The notes: generated by a model from the letters alone, not told the origin. Numbered from the stretch's first letter, positions 34,127 through 42,638 are shown. The stretch is DNA of 64,000 nt from Sinorhizobium medicae (GCF_007827695.1 NZ_VITA01000006.1:124001-188000), one strand, 5' to 3'. Translations and numbers: made by a program.

Positions 34127-35713
34127 ATGCGCGAATATGTCGTGGCGGTCGATATCGGAACCGGCAGCGCCCGCGCGGGCGTGTTCGACGGGCGAGGCAG
34201 GCTTCTGGCGCGAGCCGACCAACCGATTGCGATGAATCGCCCGGAAGAAAACCACGCCGAGCACGATTCCGAGGACATCTGGGCGGCGGTCTGCGGCGCG
34301 GTCAGATCGGCGCGCGAGAAGGCGGCGGTGCCGGCGGAGAGCGTCGCTGCGATCGGCTTCGACGCCACCTGTTCGCTCGTCGTGCGCGATCGTGACGGCG
34401 CGCCGCTCTCGGTCAATCGTCAGGGGGAGGCGCGCTGGGACACGATCGTCTGGCTCGACCACAGGGCGCTGGCAGAAGCCGATTTCTGCACGGCGACCAG
34501 GCATCAAGTTCTCGATCATTCGGGAAAGGTGATGTCGCCCGAGATGGAAATGCCGAAGCTGATGTGGCTGAAGCGCAACCTTCCGCACCAATGGGAAAAA
34601 GCAGGCTATTTCTTTGATCTGGCGGACTACATGTCTTGGCGGGCGACCGGAAGTCCAGCCCGCTCGCGCTGTACTTTGACTGCCAAATGGAACTATCTCG
34701 CCCATGAGAAACGCGGCTGGCAGCAGGATTACCTGGAGCAGATCGGCCTTGAGGACCTGCTCGCGCGCGGCGGCCTGCCCGAAGAGACGCTGCCGGTGGA
34801 ACGTGCCGTCGGACGCCTGAATGCCAGCGCGGCGGAAGAACTCGGGCTCGACGCGGAATGCCGGGTGGCGCCCGGGCTGATCGACGCCTATGCCGGGGCA
34901 CTCGGCGTGCTCGGCGGCTTTGCGGGCGACAAGGCCAAGCTCGAACGCCAGCTGGCACTGATCGGCGGGACCTCGAGTTGCATCGTCGCCTTCTCCAAGG
35001 ACATGAAGCCCGGCTTCGGCATGTGGGGCCCCTATTTCGAGGCGGTATTGCCCGGGCTCTGGCTCATCGAGGGCGGCCAGTCGGCGACAGGCGCGCTGCT
35101 CGATCATATTGTGCGGCTGCACGGAGGCGGGCTGCCCCCTACGACTGAAACCCATGCGAAGATCATCGAGCGCGTACAGGAATTGCGGGCGCTCCATGGG
35201 GGCCCCGGTTTTGCCGATCGTCTTCACGTGCTCCCGGATTTTCACGGCAATCGTTCGCCCCTTGCCGACCCGCATGCTCTCGGCGTGATCAGCGGACTGG
35301 CGCTCGACTCTTCTTTCGATGCGCTGTGCCGCCTGTATTGGCGGACATGCGTAGCGATCGCACTCGGGATTCGCCACATCCTGGAGATGATGAAGGAAGT
35401 GGGCTACGAACTCGACACGCTGCATGTGACCGGCGGGCATGTCCGCAACTCCCTGCTGATGGAGCTCTATTGCGACGTCACCGGTTGCCGTGTGGTGGCA
35501 CCCGAGACTCCCGATGCCGTTCTGCTCGGCACGGCAATGACGGCGGCAGTGGCCGGCAAGCTCTATCCTGATCTCGCCAGCGCCGGACCCGCAATGTCGT
35601 CGGCCGGAAAGGAGCGGCTGCCCGATGCGACGCGCCGCAGGGATTACGATCGCGACTATCGGCGGTTCCTCGCGCTTTATCGACATCGCGAGGAGCTGGA
35701 GTCGATAGAATAA
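34127..35713 (+). CDS. FGGY-family pentulose kinase (D-ribulokinase type)
   Basis: A 528-residue FGGY kinase. The N-terminal phosphate-binding strand is YVVAVDIGTGSARAGVFD, and the C-terminal ATPase domain includes LALIGGTSSCIVAFSKDM and HVTGGHVRNSLLMELYCDV. It resembles the YDR109C/FGGY group (TIGR01315), which phosphorylates D-ribulose, more than classical XylB. With mtlK able to turn arabitol into xylulose, and ribitol into ribulose in some relatives, a role in pentitol use is plausible. It lies 109 bases behind the HAD gene; a TTG one codon upstream is possible, but the ATG at 34127 is preferred. Confidence 0.87.
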   Translation: MREYVVAVDIGTGSARAGVFDGRGRLLARADQPIAMNRPEENHAEHDSEDIWAAVCGAVRSAREKAAVPAESVAAIGFDATCSLVVRDRDGAPLSVNRQGEARWDTIVWLDHRALAEADFCTATRHQVLDHSGKVMSPEMEMPKLMWLKRNLPHQWEKAGYFFDLADYMSWRATGSPARSRCTLTAKWNYLAHEKRGWQQDYLEQIGLEDLLARGGLPEETLPVERAVGRLNASAAEELGLDAECRVAPGLIDAYAGALGVLGGFAGDKAKLERQLALIGGTSSCIVAFSKDMKPGFGMWGPYFEAVLPGLWLIEGGQSATGALLDHIVRLHGGGLPPTTETHAKIIERVQELRALHGGPGFADRLHVLPDFHGNRSPLADPHALGVISGLALDSSFDALCRLYWRTCVAIALGIRHILEMMKEVGYELDTLHVTGGHVRNSLLMELYCDVTGCRVVAPETPDAVLLGTAMTAAVAGKLYPDLASAGPAMSSAGKERLPDATRRRDYDRDYRRFLALYRHREELESIE

Positions 35714-35969
35714 CGTGATCGGCGAAGGTCGCCGTTTATCTGCGAATTGTCTCTGACAATCTATGGAACCTTTTTTCGGCTCGCGCATTTTGGCGATAAC
35801 CGGACGGTGACGCACATCGCCCCCAATGTGTGTCGGAGGCATACCGCCGGTTGCCAACTCACAATCCCCCTCAGTGAGTTGCCTAAGCTCAGCCAGTGCC
35901 CTTCCCTCGGCACTGGCTGTCTTGCGTTCGGGGCTGGTTACCGAACTGCCCCCTTCAATTCCGGGCAAG

Positions 35970-36865
35970 CTACTTAGATCGGTATCGGAAGGCTTCGACG
36001 AAAGCGGAGAACGCAGGCGAGGGATTTCGCCGGCTGGGATAATAGAGATGATAGCCCTGGAAGGTCGGGCACCAGTCCGCGAGGACCTCCTGAAGTTGAC
36101 CACTCTCAAGGTTTGGCTGGACAAGATCTTTCGGGGCATAAGCCAACCCTATGCCATCGAGGGCCGCATCGAGCGCCGGCTCGATATTGTTCAGGGTCAG
36201 TTGGCCATCCACCCGGACGCTGAATTCGTGTGCGTCTTTGTTGAACTCCCAGGCATATATCGCGCCCAACGTTGGCAGCCGCAGGTTGATGCACTTGTGG
36301 TTGGTCAGTTCCTGGGGCTGCTCGGCGTGGAATGACGCCCGAAATAATCGGGTGAGCCGACCACGGCATAGCGGACATCGGGACCGATCCTAACTGCCAC
36401 CATGTCGCGCGCGATTGCCTCGCCAAGCCGAACGCCGGCATCAAACTGGCGCTCGACGATATTCGTAAAACCGTTGTCGGCAATGAGTTCCACCTTGATG
36501 TCCGGGTAGTCGCGCAGAAACGCTGGCAATCTGGGGCGAAATACCATGCCGATGGCGTCATCGGGGCACACGATGCGGATGTGGCCCGCGGGCTTGTCCC
36601 GAAGGGCACTGATCGCGCTGATTTCGGCGGCAATGCTCTCGAAATGAGGTTCGATGCACTCCACAAGGCGCTCGCCGGCCGCCGTGGGTGCGACGTCGCG
36701 GGTGGTGCGGGAGAGGAGACGGATGCCAAGCCGTTCCTCCAGCGCCCTGACCGTATGACTGAGGGCCGATCGGGTGACGCCCAACTTGGCGGCCGCTCGC
36801 GTAAAACTCCGTTCCCGAGCGACTTCGAGGAATGCTCGCATCTCACTGAACTCGTCGCGCGACAT
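35970..36865 (-). pseudogene. LysR-family regulator, frameshifted
   Basis: The first 182 residues read as a normal LysR protein (helix-turn-helix SFTRAAAKLGVTRSALSHTV, effector lobe VELIADNGFTNIVERQFDAG). The frame ends at a TGA just after DYFGRHSTP. In the next frame the expected sequence continues at once (QPQELTNHKCINLRLPTLGA, then AIYAWEFNKDAHEFSVRVDG) and runs to 35970. A single-base loss, or two-base gain, near 36317-36325 explains this. The whole would be ~298 residues. A truncated MFS gene diverges from it, so the pair looks like a dead regulator-exporter unit. Confidence 0.85.
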
Positions 36866-36867
36866 TG

Positions 36868-36882
36868 GTGAATCCCATTCAC
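36868..36882. promoter_or_regulatory. Perfect palindrome between the LysR and MFS remnants
   Basis: GTGAAT-CCC-ATTCAC lies 3 bases outside the LysR start codon and before the MFS gene. It is a likely LysR binding site left from the working locus. Confidence 0.5.
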
Positions 36883-36960
36883 TACAACATGCAGATTATA
36901 GCTTCTAGTCTGCCAAGGCCAGTCTGGCTATCTAGTCCCGAAGTGAATTGGAGGCACAAC

Positions 36961-37335
36961 ATGGCAATCGAAGTGGCACAGGATGACACCCTTTCGGCCG
37001 AACGGGCGGTGACCCCGTGGGCTGCGGTCACCTGCCTCTCGCTCCTGACCTTTCTCCTGGTCGGATTGGAGTTCATGCCGGTGAGCCTTCTGACGCCGAT
37101 TGCCCGGGACCTGGCGATCACGGAACGTCAGGCCGGACAGGCGATTGCCGTGTCGGGGCTCTTTGCCGTAATCACCAGCCTTTTCGGCAACACCCTCTTG
37201 GCCAAGGTCGATCGGAGAACGGTCGTGTTGTTCTATACGGCGGTGCTGCCGCTTCGAGTTTGGCTGCGGCCCTCGCTCCCACGACATCAACGAAATCCTG
37301 TTCCGACCGACCGGCCAGCCGGTTTGAGGTGGTGA
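36961..37335 (+). pseudogene. MFS transporter, 3'-truncated
   Basis: A perfect GGAGG precedes the ATG at 36961. The first ~97 residues are a normal MFS N-terminus: two hydrophobic helices (AAVTCLSLLTFLLVGLEFMP, AGQAIAVSGLFAVITSLFG) and the helix 2-3 motif AKVDRRTVVLFYTAVL. After that the family sequence stops and the frame runs ~27 unrelated residues to a stop. About three quarters of the ~400-residue transporter is missing. Another frame over 37250-37334 reads GPRSHDINEILFRPTGQPV and then stops, as if it were the tail of a different gene joined by a deletion. Confidence 0.8.
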
Positions 37336-37469
37336 ACATGACATCGCTGCCGTTCACCGCCCCGTATTGCCGGAACTGCGCTAGCCGCCGCGGTTATGCT
37401 AATTGCCGCCCAAGCGCAGAAAGCTTCGGAAGATTCGACTTCACTCCCACCAGTAAGAGAAGGATGCAC

Positions 37470-37913
37470 ATGAAGACCGAGCTCCAGTTCGCGATGTTTG
37501 CCTTGGCCCTCGCTGTTTCAGGCCCCGCCCTCGCGCAAGACAACAAGGCGTCCATCGTTGGTGCATGGCGAATGACGTCCCTGCAGTTCACGAATTCGGA
37601 AGGCAGTTTGGCCGAGGTGCCGTACTCCGGCCAGGTCATCTTCTCTCAGAGCGGTTCGCTCTCGGTTCAGGCAATGGACCCGGATCCCGCCGCAAAACCG
37701 ACCACCTACACGGCGAACGGCTATGAAGCCTATTATGGTCCGGTCGAGATCGATGAGGCAAAAAATACCTTCACCATTACGGTTGAGTCGTCTTTGGTGC
37801 GCGACCTCATTGGCCAGAAATTGGTGCGAAAATTCCAAGTAACCGAAGATCAGCTTGTTATCCTGCCAGCCGATCCCAGTGAAGGTTGGCGCGTCACATA
37901 CGAACGGTTTTGA
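37470..37913 (+). CDS. Secreted lipocalin-like domain protein
   Basis: A 147-residue protein with a signal peptide (FAMFALALAVSGPALAQD). The mature part is the lipocalin-like domain: IVGAWRMTSLQF, GQVIFSQSGSLSVQAM, YYGPVEIDEAKNTFTITVES, and a final WRVTYERF. Members are thought to bind small hydrophobic molecules, or are of unknown function. AGAAGGA precedes the ATG at 37470 by 5-6 bases; another ATG lies at 37464. It sits just behind the decayed LysR-MFS unit and shares no obvious operon with a live gene. Confidence 0.8.
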   Translation: MKTELQFAMFALALAVSGPALAQDNKASIVGAWRMTSLQFTNSEGSLAEVPYSGQVIFSQSGSLSVQAMDPDPAAKPTTYTANGYEAYYGPVEIDEAKNTFTITVESSLVRDLIGQKLVRKFQVTEDQLVILPADPSEGWRVTYERF

Positions 37914-37996
37914 TGGATATCGTCCCCGCAAGGCGGGGCCCATCGTTGACAAACCATGATATGGCGGTTCCTGCCATGGGCCGATCACCGATCGCA

Positions 37997-38030
37997 GTCA
38001 TGCTGTCCGTGAGGCGACGGGCAGCATGAC
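37997..38030. terminator. Hairpin between the lipocalin and rsiB1 genes
   Basis: GTCATGCTGTCCGT pairs with ACGGGCAGCATGAC (14 bp with one G-T pair) around GAGGCG. A smaller CCCCGC-AAG-GCGGGG hairpin sits at 37924-37938 just past the lipocalin stop. The convergent genes on both sides suggest shared termination. No long T run is present. Confidence 0.55.
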
Positions 38031-38087
38031 CTGTTCTAGCTTCGTTCTCCCTCAGCGTTGTTTAGCGGGAAACGCTACGCCCTCGAC

Positions 38088-38882
38088 TCAGGCCGCAGCC
38101 TTGGTCGTTTCGTTGAAGAACAATGCCTGACTGATCAGCGCCTTCACCATTTCCGGATTGAATGGCTTGGTGACGAGGAATGTGGGCTCGGGACGTTCAC
38201 CCGTCAGCAGACGCTCGGGGAATGCGGTGATGAAAATTACCGGAACGGCCGCCGTTTGCAGGATTTCGTTGACCGCGTCGATTCCCGAGCTGCCGTCGGC
38301 GAGTTGGATGTCCGCGAGTACCATGTTCGGCTTGGTCGCCTCGTAGAGGGCAACGGCTTCGTCTTTTGTTCGGGCGATCCCCGTCACAGTGTGGCCGAGG
38401 CTTTCGACCATTTGCTCGATGTCGATCGCGATCAGCGGTTCGTCTTCGATGATCATGATATCGGTGGCGACCTGGCGCGAAATTTCCTGGGAAGCTCGGT
38501 CGAGAAGGGAAGCAAGTTTCGCGGCATCTACGTCGAGGACCTCGGCGGCTTCCTGTGGGGTAAATCCCTCGACCGATACAAGCAGGAAGGCCTGACGGGC
38601 GAGAGGCGAGACGGCGGCGAGGTTGACCGACGCACGCTGCTCCCAGGCAAAGGGCGACACCGGCTCCGGCACCATGACGGACGACGAGCCGAACATGGAT
38701 GTGAAGAGACGGAACAAGGCTACCCTGTCGCTGCTTGCTTCCGGAAAGATTGAGGTATCGGCGATGAGCGCCTCGAGCACGGCCGCGACATAGGCGTCTC
38801 CGGAGGTCTGAGAGCCGGTCAGCGCGCGGGAATAGCGGCGTAGGTAAGGAAGAAATGGAGCGATTCGGGTGGACAATGTCAT
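38088..38882 (-). CDS. rsiB1: PhyR-type general stress response anti-anti-sigma response regulator
   Basis: A 264-residue PhyR protein. Residues 1-135 form the sigma-like domain that binds NepR (VSPLARQAFLLVSVEGFTPQ), and 140-255 form the receiver: acidic pair Glu146-Asp147, phosphorylation site Asp191 (LADIQLADG), Lys239 (TKPF). When phosphorylated it should sequester NepR and free the EcfG sigma factor. It is divergent from nepR-rpoE2 and has its own GGAAC-N16-CGTT promoter. The symbol follows the S. meliloti name of this locus. Confidence 0.95.
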   Translation of the reverse strand: MTLSTRIAPFLPYLRRYSRALTGSQTSGDAYVAAVLEALIADTSIFPEASSDRVALFRLFTSMFGSSSVMVPEPVSPFAWEQRASVNLAAVSPLARQAFLLVSVEGFTPQEAAEVLDVDAAKLASLLDRASQEISRQVATDIMIIEDEPLIAIDIEQMVESLGHTVTGIARTKDEAVALYEATKPNMVLADIQLADGSSGIDAVNEILQTAAVPVIFITAFPERLLTGERPEPTFLVTKPFNPEMVKALISQALFFNETTKAAA

Positions 38883-38923
38883 GCAAGGACTCCCTCAATC
38901 CAGGCTAAAAGGATCGTGGCGGA

Positions 38924-38948
38924 AACGTTCCGGCGAAAAAAAGGTTCC
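38924..38948 (-). promoter_or_regulatory. EcfG/RpoE2 promoter of rsiB1
   Basis: On the minus strand GGAAC (38948-38944) and CGTT (38927-38924) are 16 bases apart, the consensus of EcfG-type sigma factors. It lies 42 bases before the rsiB1 start. Confidence 0.82.
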
Positions 38949-38953
38949 GCTGT

Positions 38954-38979
38954 GGAACATTTCAAATTTTCCCGGCGTT
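38954..38979 (+). promoter_or_regulatory. EcfG/RpoE2 promoter of nepR-rpoE2
   Basis: GGAAC (38954-38958) and CGTT (38976-38979) are 17 bases apart. This gives autoregulation of the sigma factor operon. Confidence 0.85.
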
Positions 38980-39043
38980 ATGGAGCAGGCGAACTTTCAA
39001 GGGCGACATTGCAACAATGAGATATACGACAGGGGCAGGGCGG

Positions 39044-39211
39044 ATGATCGGTAAAAATCCGTCCTCTGACGATCCAAATGCGCAGATTGCTGTTAAGCTG
39101 AAGGCCCTCTTTCAGTCAGTGCAGGAGGAAGCGATACCGGCACGCTTTCTCGATCTACTGGAAAAGCTGGAAGCCGCGGAACAGCGATCGACTCTGCAGG
39201 GCAAGGAGTAA
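39044..39211 (+). CDS. rsiA1: NepR-type anti-sigma factor
   Basis: A 55-residue anti-sigma factor (64 if the ATG at 39017 is used). The NepR core is IAVKLKALFQSVQEEAIPAR followed by FLDLLEKLEAAE, the helices that clamp EcfG and are swapped onto PhyR. AGGGGCAGGG lies just before the ATG at 39044, while the upstream ATG lacks a good ribosome site. It is first in the operon with rpoE2, 7 bases apart. Confidence 0.92.
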   Translation: MIGKNPSSDDPNAQIAVKLKALFQSVQEEAIPARFLDLLEKLEAAEQRSTLQGKE

Positions 39212-39218
39212 GCGCCGG

Positions 39219-39773
39219 ATGTCATCCGAAAATCAAGAGTTCAAGCGTGAGATGCTTGCCGCGCTGCCGAGCCTGCGCGCCTTCGCAATGTCGCTGATCG
39301 GACGGCACGACCGCGCCGATGACCTCGTGCAGGACACGATTATGAAGGCCTGGGCGAAGCAGGACCATTTTCAGATCGGCACCAATATGAAGGCGTGGCT
39401 ATTCACGATCCTGCGCAACGAGCTTTACAGCCAGATGCGCAAGCGTGGGCGTGAGGTGCAGGACAGCGACGGTCATTTGACGGAAACGCTTGCCCATCAC
39501 CCGGAGCAGTACGGCTCGCTCGATCTGCAGGATTTCCGCCGCGCGCTCGACCAGTTGCCGCCTGACCAGCGCGAAGCGATCATTCTTGTAGGGGCCTCGG
39601 GCTTTTCCTATGAGGAGGCGGCCACGATCTGCGGCTGTGCTCTTGGAACGATCAAGAGCCGCGTCAACCGGGCGCGCCAGCGGCTGCAGGAAATTCTCCA
39701 GGTCAGAGGAGAAAACGATTATGGGCCGGACGAGACTTCAGCACCCATTACTTCGCGCGCCTTCGTTTCCTGA
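39219..39773 (+). CDS. rpoE2: EcfG-type general stress sigma factor RpoE2
   Basis: A 184-residue ECF sigma factor of the EcfG group. Region 2 is DDLVQDTIMKAWAKQDHF with NMKAWLFTILRNELYSQMRK; region 4 is LPPDQREAIILVGASGFSYE then CGCALGTIKSRVNRARQRL. It directs the general stress response of alphaproteobacteria (desiccation, heat, starvation). NepR holds it inactive; PhyR releases it. AAGGAG lies 10 bases before the ATG. A GGGCC-CGCCT-GGCCC hairpin at 39776-39790 follows the stop. Confidence 0.96.
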   Translation: MSSENQEFKREMLAALPSLRAFAMSLIGRHDRADDLVQDTIMKAWAKQDHFQIGTNMKAWLFTILRNELYSQMRKRGREVQDSDGHLTETLAHHPEQYGSLDLQDFRRALDQLPPDQREAIILVGASGFSYEEAATICGCALGTIKSRVNRARQRLQEILQVRGENDYGPDETSAPITSRAFVS

Positions 39774-40018
39774 TTGGGCCCGCCTGGCCCATAAAGCGGC
39801 TGTCATGCGGTAAAGGGGTGCCGGATCATACCTGGCGCCGCAGGCGGTAGTTCGAATAATAAATCGGAGATTTCGCCGGCGCCGCGCGCGAACTGCTGAG
39901 CGTAGTCGCCATATTGCTCCAATTTGCTGTATGTTTTCATCATTGGACCGGCTCCGATCGACGAAAGCACACGGCGGAGCTCAATTTGGGTGCCTGTGCG
40001 AGTTGGAGTTCAGGCCGG

Positions 40019-41521
40019 ATGCATGAAAAGACAGAGGCGATGCTCCCAGCCGTAGCGCAGGTGCTCGATGCGCCGGAACGGCTCGGCGTTCTTCAGGCCG
40101 CGGTGCCGGACATGTCGATCCCAGACGGGGATTTCGACGGGCTTGCGGGGCTTGCGGCCAGCCTTTTCGATGCGCCGGTCGCCCTCATCACCCTCGTGGA
40201 CCACGAATGGCAGTGGTTCAAGGCTTCCGTCGGCACGGCGGAAACGCGGCTGCACGTTCGTGAGTCGTTCTGCGTCCATACGATCGCAGAAGGCGACGGC
40301 GCCTTTGTCGTGCTCGATGCCTCTCGCCACCCGGCGTTCAGACAGCGTCGGGCGGTCGCCGGCCCGCCCTCCGTGCGCTTCTATGCGGGCGCCCCGATCA
40401 TTCTGGACGGGCAGGCGATAGGAACAGTCGCGGTCGTCGACGTCGCTCCCCGTTTCGAGATATCCGTCAAGCAGCAAGGCGAGCTGCAGCGCATCGCAGG
40501 CGTCGCCGCCTCGCTGTTCAAACTGAAGGACGAAACACGCCGGCGTGCGCTCAAGGAGGCCGCGCTTTCCCGCGAAGAGCAGCGGCTTGCCATGGCGCTC
40601 GATGCGGCCAATGTCGGCAGCTGGCTCTGGGACATTCGGGCCGGCACGGTTTCGGGCAACGGCGCAATGATGCGCATGTTCGGCCTTCCGCCAGAACGCA
40701 CCGTTGGCGCCAAGGCCATATTTTCCGCCATCCATCCCGACGATCGCATGCCGACCTTCTCGAAACTTCGCCAGGCGATGGCTGCCAATGAGGAATATGA
40801 CGGCATGTTTCGCATCGGCACCAATGGAAGGTGGCTGCTTGGCCGCGGCCGTGTGCACGACCGCGACAGCAAGGGTGCACCCTTGAGCTTTCTCGGCATG
40901 ACGATCGATGTTTCGGAGCAGCAGGCGTCGGTGAACCGCACGCGGCTGCTGCTGAAGGAACTGAACCACCGGGTCAAGAACACGCTGGCAATGCTCCAGT
41001 CACTCGCCCGCCAGACGCTTCGCCAGACGAGCGACCCGGCCGAATTCATGACCGCCTTCGCCGGCAGGCTTCAGGCGATCTCCGAGGCGCATGGGCTCCT
41101 TTCCGATTACGAATGGGGCACGATCCACCTGTCCGAACTGATTTCGAAACAGTTGCTGCCCTATGTCAGCGATTACTCCCAACAGATCGAATTGCACAAG
41201 GATGAGATCCTGCTTGGTCCGGACCAGGCCGTGGGGCTCGGGCTGGTTCTGCACGAACTGGCGACCAATGCCGTAAAATACGGCGCTCTCTCGCTGCCGA
41301 CGGGAAAAATCGTGCTGACGGCCCGCCGCTTAATCGAGGACGGAGAATCCGTGTTGCATCTGACCTGGACTGAAGTGGGCGGCCCCCCGATTCGCGAGCC
41401 GCGCCGCCGCGGTTTCGGATCTATCCTGATCGAACGCAGCCTCGACAAGATCATCGGCAGCTCGGTCAAGGTAGAATATCTGCCGGCGGGAGTCACCGCG
41501 TTGATCCGGCTGCCGCTTTGA
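40019..41521 (+). CDS. rsiC: HWE-family sensor histidine kinase with GAF and PAS domains
   Basis: A ~500-residue cytoplasmic kinase without membrane helices. An N-terminal GAF domain (~20-165; LAASLFDAPVALITLVDHEW, RESFCVHTI) and a PAS domain (~185-300; ALDAANVGSWLWDIRAGTVS) precede an HWE kinase: phospho-acceptor His ~316 in LKELNHRVKNTLAML, N box VLHELATNAVKYGALS, and the WTE motif. HWE and HisKA2 kinases feed PhyR, so it probably phosphorylates RsiB1. The ATG at 40019 gives a proper GAF start; the frame is open 35 codons further. The symbol follows the S. meliloti locus. Confidence 0.9.
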   Translation: MHEKTEAMLPAVAQVLDAPERLGVLQAAVPDMSIPDGDFDGLAGLAASLFDAPVALITLVDHEWQWFKASVGTAETRLHVRESFCVHTIAEGDGAFVVLDASRHPAFRQRRAVAGPPSVRFYAGAPIILDGQAIGTVAVVDVAPRFEISVKQQGELQRIAGVAASLFKLKDETRRRALKEAALSREEQRLAMALDAANVGSWLWDIRAGTVSGNGAMMRMFGLPPERTVGAKAIFSAIHPDDRMPTFSKLRQAMAANEEYDGMFRIGTNGRWLLGRGRVHDRDSKGAPLSFLGMTIDVSEQQASVNRTRLLLKELNHRVKNTLAMLQSLARQTLRQTSDPAEFMTAFAGRLQAISEAHGLLSDYEWGTIHLSELISKQLLPYVSDYSQQIELHKDEILLGPDQAVGLGLVLHELATNAVKYGALSLPTGKIVLTARRLIEDGESVLHLTWTEVGGPPIREPRRRGFGSILIERSLDKIIGSSVKVEYLPAGVTALIRLPL

Positions 41522-41605
41522 TCGAGTTCGGTTGAATTGCGGTTATCCGGCTGCCGGAACCTTCTCTCCGCAAGCAGGGCAAAGGTGCATGCTGGCAGCT
41601 CCGAA

Positions 41606-42037
41606 CTATCCGTCATCGCCGCGTTTACGCCCTCGGCTGAGTCCGAAAAGCGCAGCCACGGCAATGCCCGTTGCAGCGCCCAGCAGGGGCTGTTTGCGCA
41701 GAATGCTTGTCACGGCAACGAGGGCGAGATTCGTTCGCATTGCCGAACGCCGCCGGCGCTCGTCGGCAAGGCGCCGGTCGCGGGCGTTAAGCCCCGCCAT
41801 CACGCCGATGACGGCCAGAGCGGTCACCACCAGGGCGGCGGTGACCATCAGCGCGGCGGCGACCGGCGAATAGTGTTCGGAGAGTAACAGGGCAATGGCG
41901 ATCAGTGCGAAGACATAGGCGGTGCCGAGAAGCACGGCGATGATGGCCCACAGGATGACGTTGCGCTTATAGCGCGAAGCCGCCGCGGCAGCGTCGAACG
42001 CAAGCAGCGCCGACAGGACGGTCCCGAGTGTCCCCAT
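41606..42037 (-). CDS. Small membrane protein with putative phage-holin/YqjE-like helices
   Basis: A ~143-residue protein with two clear hydrophobic helices (VILWAIIAVLLGTAYVFALI and VAAALMVTAALVVTALAVIG), a basic linker (RDRRLADERRRRSAM), and a third short helix near the end (GAATGIAVAALFGL). AAGGGGAG lies 7 bases before the ATG at 42037. It follows the DUF883-like gene by 42 bases. Such pairs occur as stress-induced envelope proteins (ElaB/YqjD with YqjE) in other proteobacteria; that parallel is an inference from topology. Confidence 0.7.
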   Translation of the reverse strand: MGTLGTVLSALLAFDAAAAASRYKRNVILWAIIAVLLGTAYVFALIAIALLLSEHYSPVAAALMVTAALVVTALAVIGVMAGLNARDRRLADERRRRSAMRTNLALVAVTSILRKQPLLGAATGIAVAALFGLSRGRKRGDDG

Positions 42038-42079
42038 AAAATAACTCCCCTTCATACCCGGTCAGCGCAGTGCCTGGCC

Positions 42080-42442
42080 TTATCGGCGCAGCAAGGCGGC
42101 TGCGATGAGGCCGATAACGGCTGCGGTACCGAGAGTCGCAAGAGGATGCTCGCGTATCGTCCGACGGACCTCCCTTTCCGTATCCGCATAGCGGCCGCGC
42201 AAGTCGGAGAGCATCTGCTCGCCGCTTTCCAACAGGCCCTGCAGATCGGTTTCGGCCTGGTCACGGGCGCCACGCGCTTTGGCTTTTGCGTCACGCGAAG
42301 CTGCCGCCCCGCGATCGGCAAGCACGGCCATGAGCTGCGCGATGTCTTCGCGAATTTCGTTGAGTTGTTCCTCCACGGATGGATCGATCGCGCTTCCGTT
42401 GCGCTTGCGGCTGCCCGAACCTGAGAACATGCCTGTCGCCAT
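42080..42442 (-). CDS. DUF883 / ElaB-YqjD-like protein
   Basis: A 120-residue protein: a charged coiled-coil-like region (VEEQLNEIREDIAQLMAVLA), a second helix (LESGEQMLSDLRGRYADTER), then a single C-terminal hydrophobic segment, HPLATLGTAAVIGLIAAALL, with RR at the end. This is the layout of tail-anchored ribosome-binding ElaB/YqjD proteins. GGGAG precedes the ATG at 42442. It lies downstream of a candidate EcfG promoter and next to the stress sigma factor cluster. Confidence 0.75.
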   Translation of the reverse strand: MATGMFSGSGSRKRNGSAIDPSVEEQLNEIREDIAQLMAVLADRGAAASRDAKAKARGARDQAETDLQGLLESGEQMLSDLRGRYADTEREVRRTIREHPLATLGTAAVIGLIAAALLRR

Positions 42443-42567
42443 CTGTCTTCTCCCTCGCTGGTGCGCCGGCGCGAGACGGCCGGCAGGTGATGGGTCATGC
42501 GAGTCGGCTGACGGAGGCACGCTCCCGACCCGCCGGCCGGGGCGGTATATGCGCCGGCATCGGGATC

Positions 42568-42592
42568 AACGCATGAGGGAGGAATTTGTTTC
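42568..42592 (-). promoter_or_regulatory. Candidate EcfG promoter with one mismatch
   Basis: On the minus strand GAAAC (42592-42588), 16 bases, then CGTT (42571-42568). The -35 differs from GGAAC at one base. It lies 126 bases before the DUF883-like gene. Confidence 0.35.
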
Positions 42593-42638
42593 GCTAAATC
42601 CTGACGTTGCCGGGTCGAGGCCCTTGCCGGGCAGGATC

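Noticed and set aside
35760-35800. An EcfG promoter starting at GGAAC (near 35765)
   Set aside because: The -10 at the right distance is CATT or ATTT instead of CGTT, and no gene follows in that direction until a pseudogene pair.
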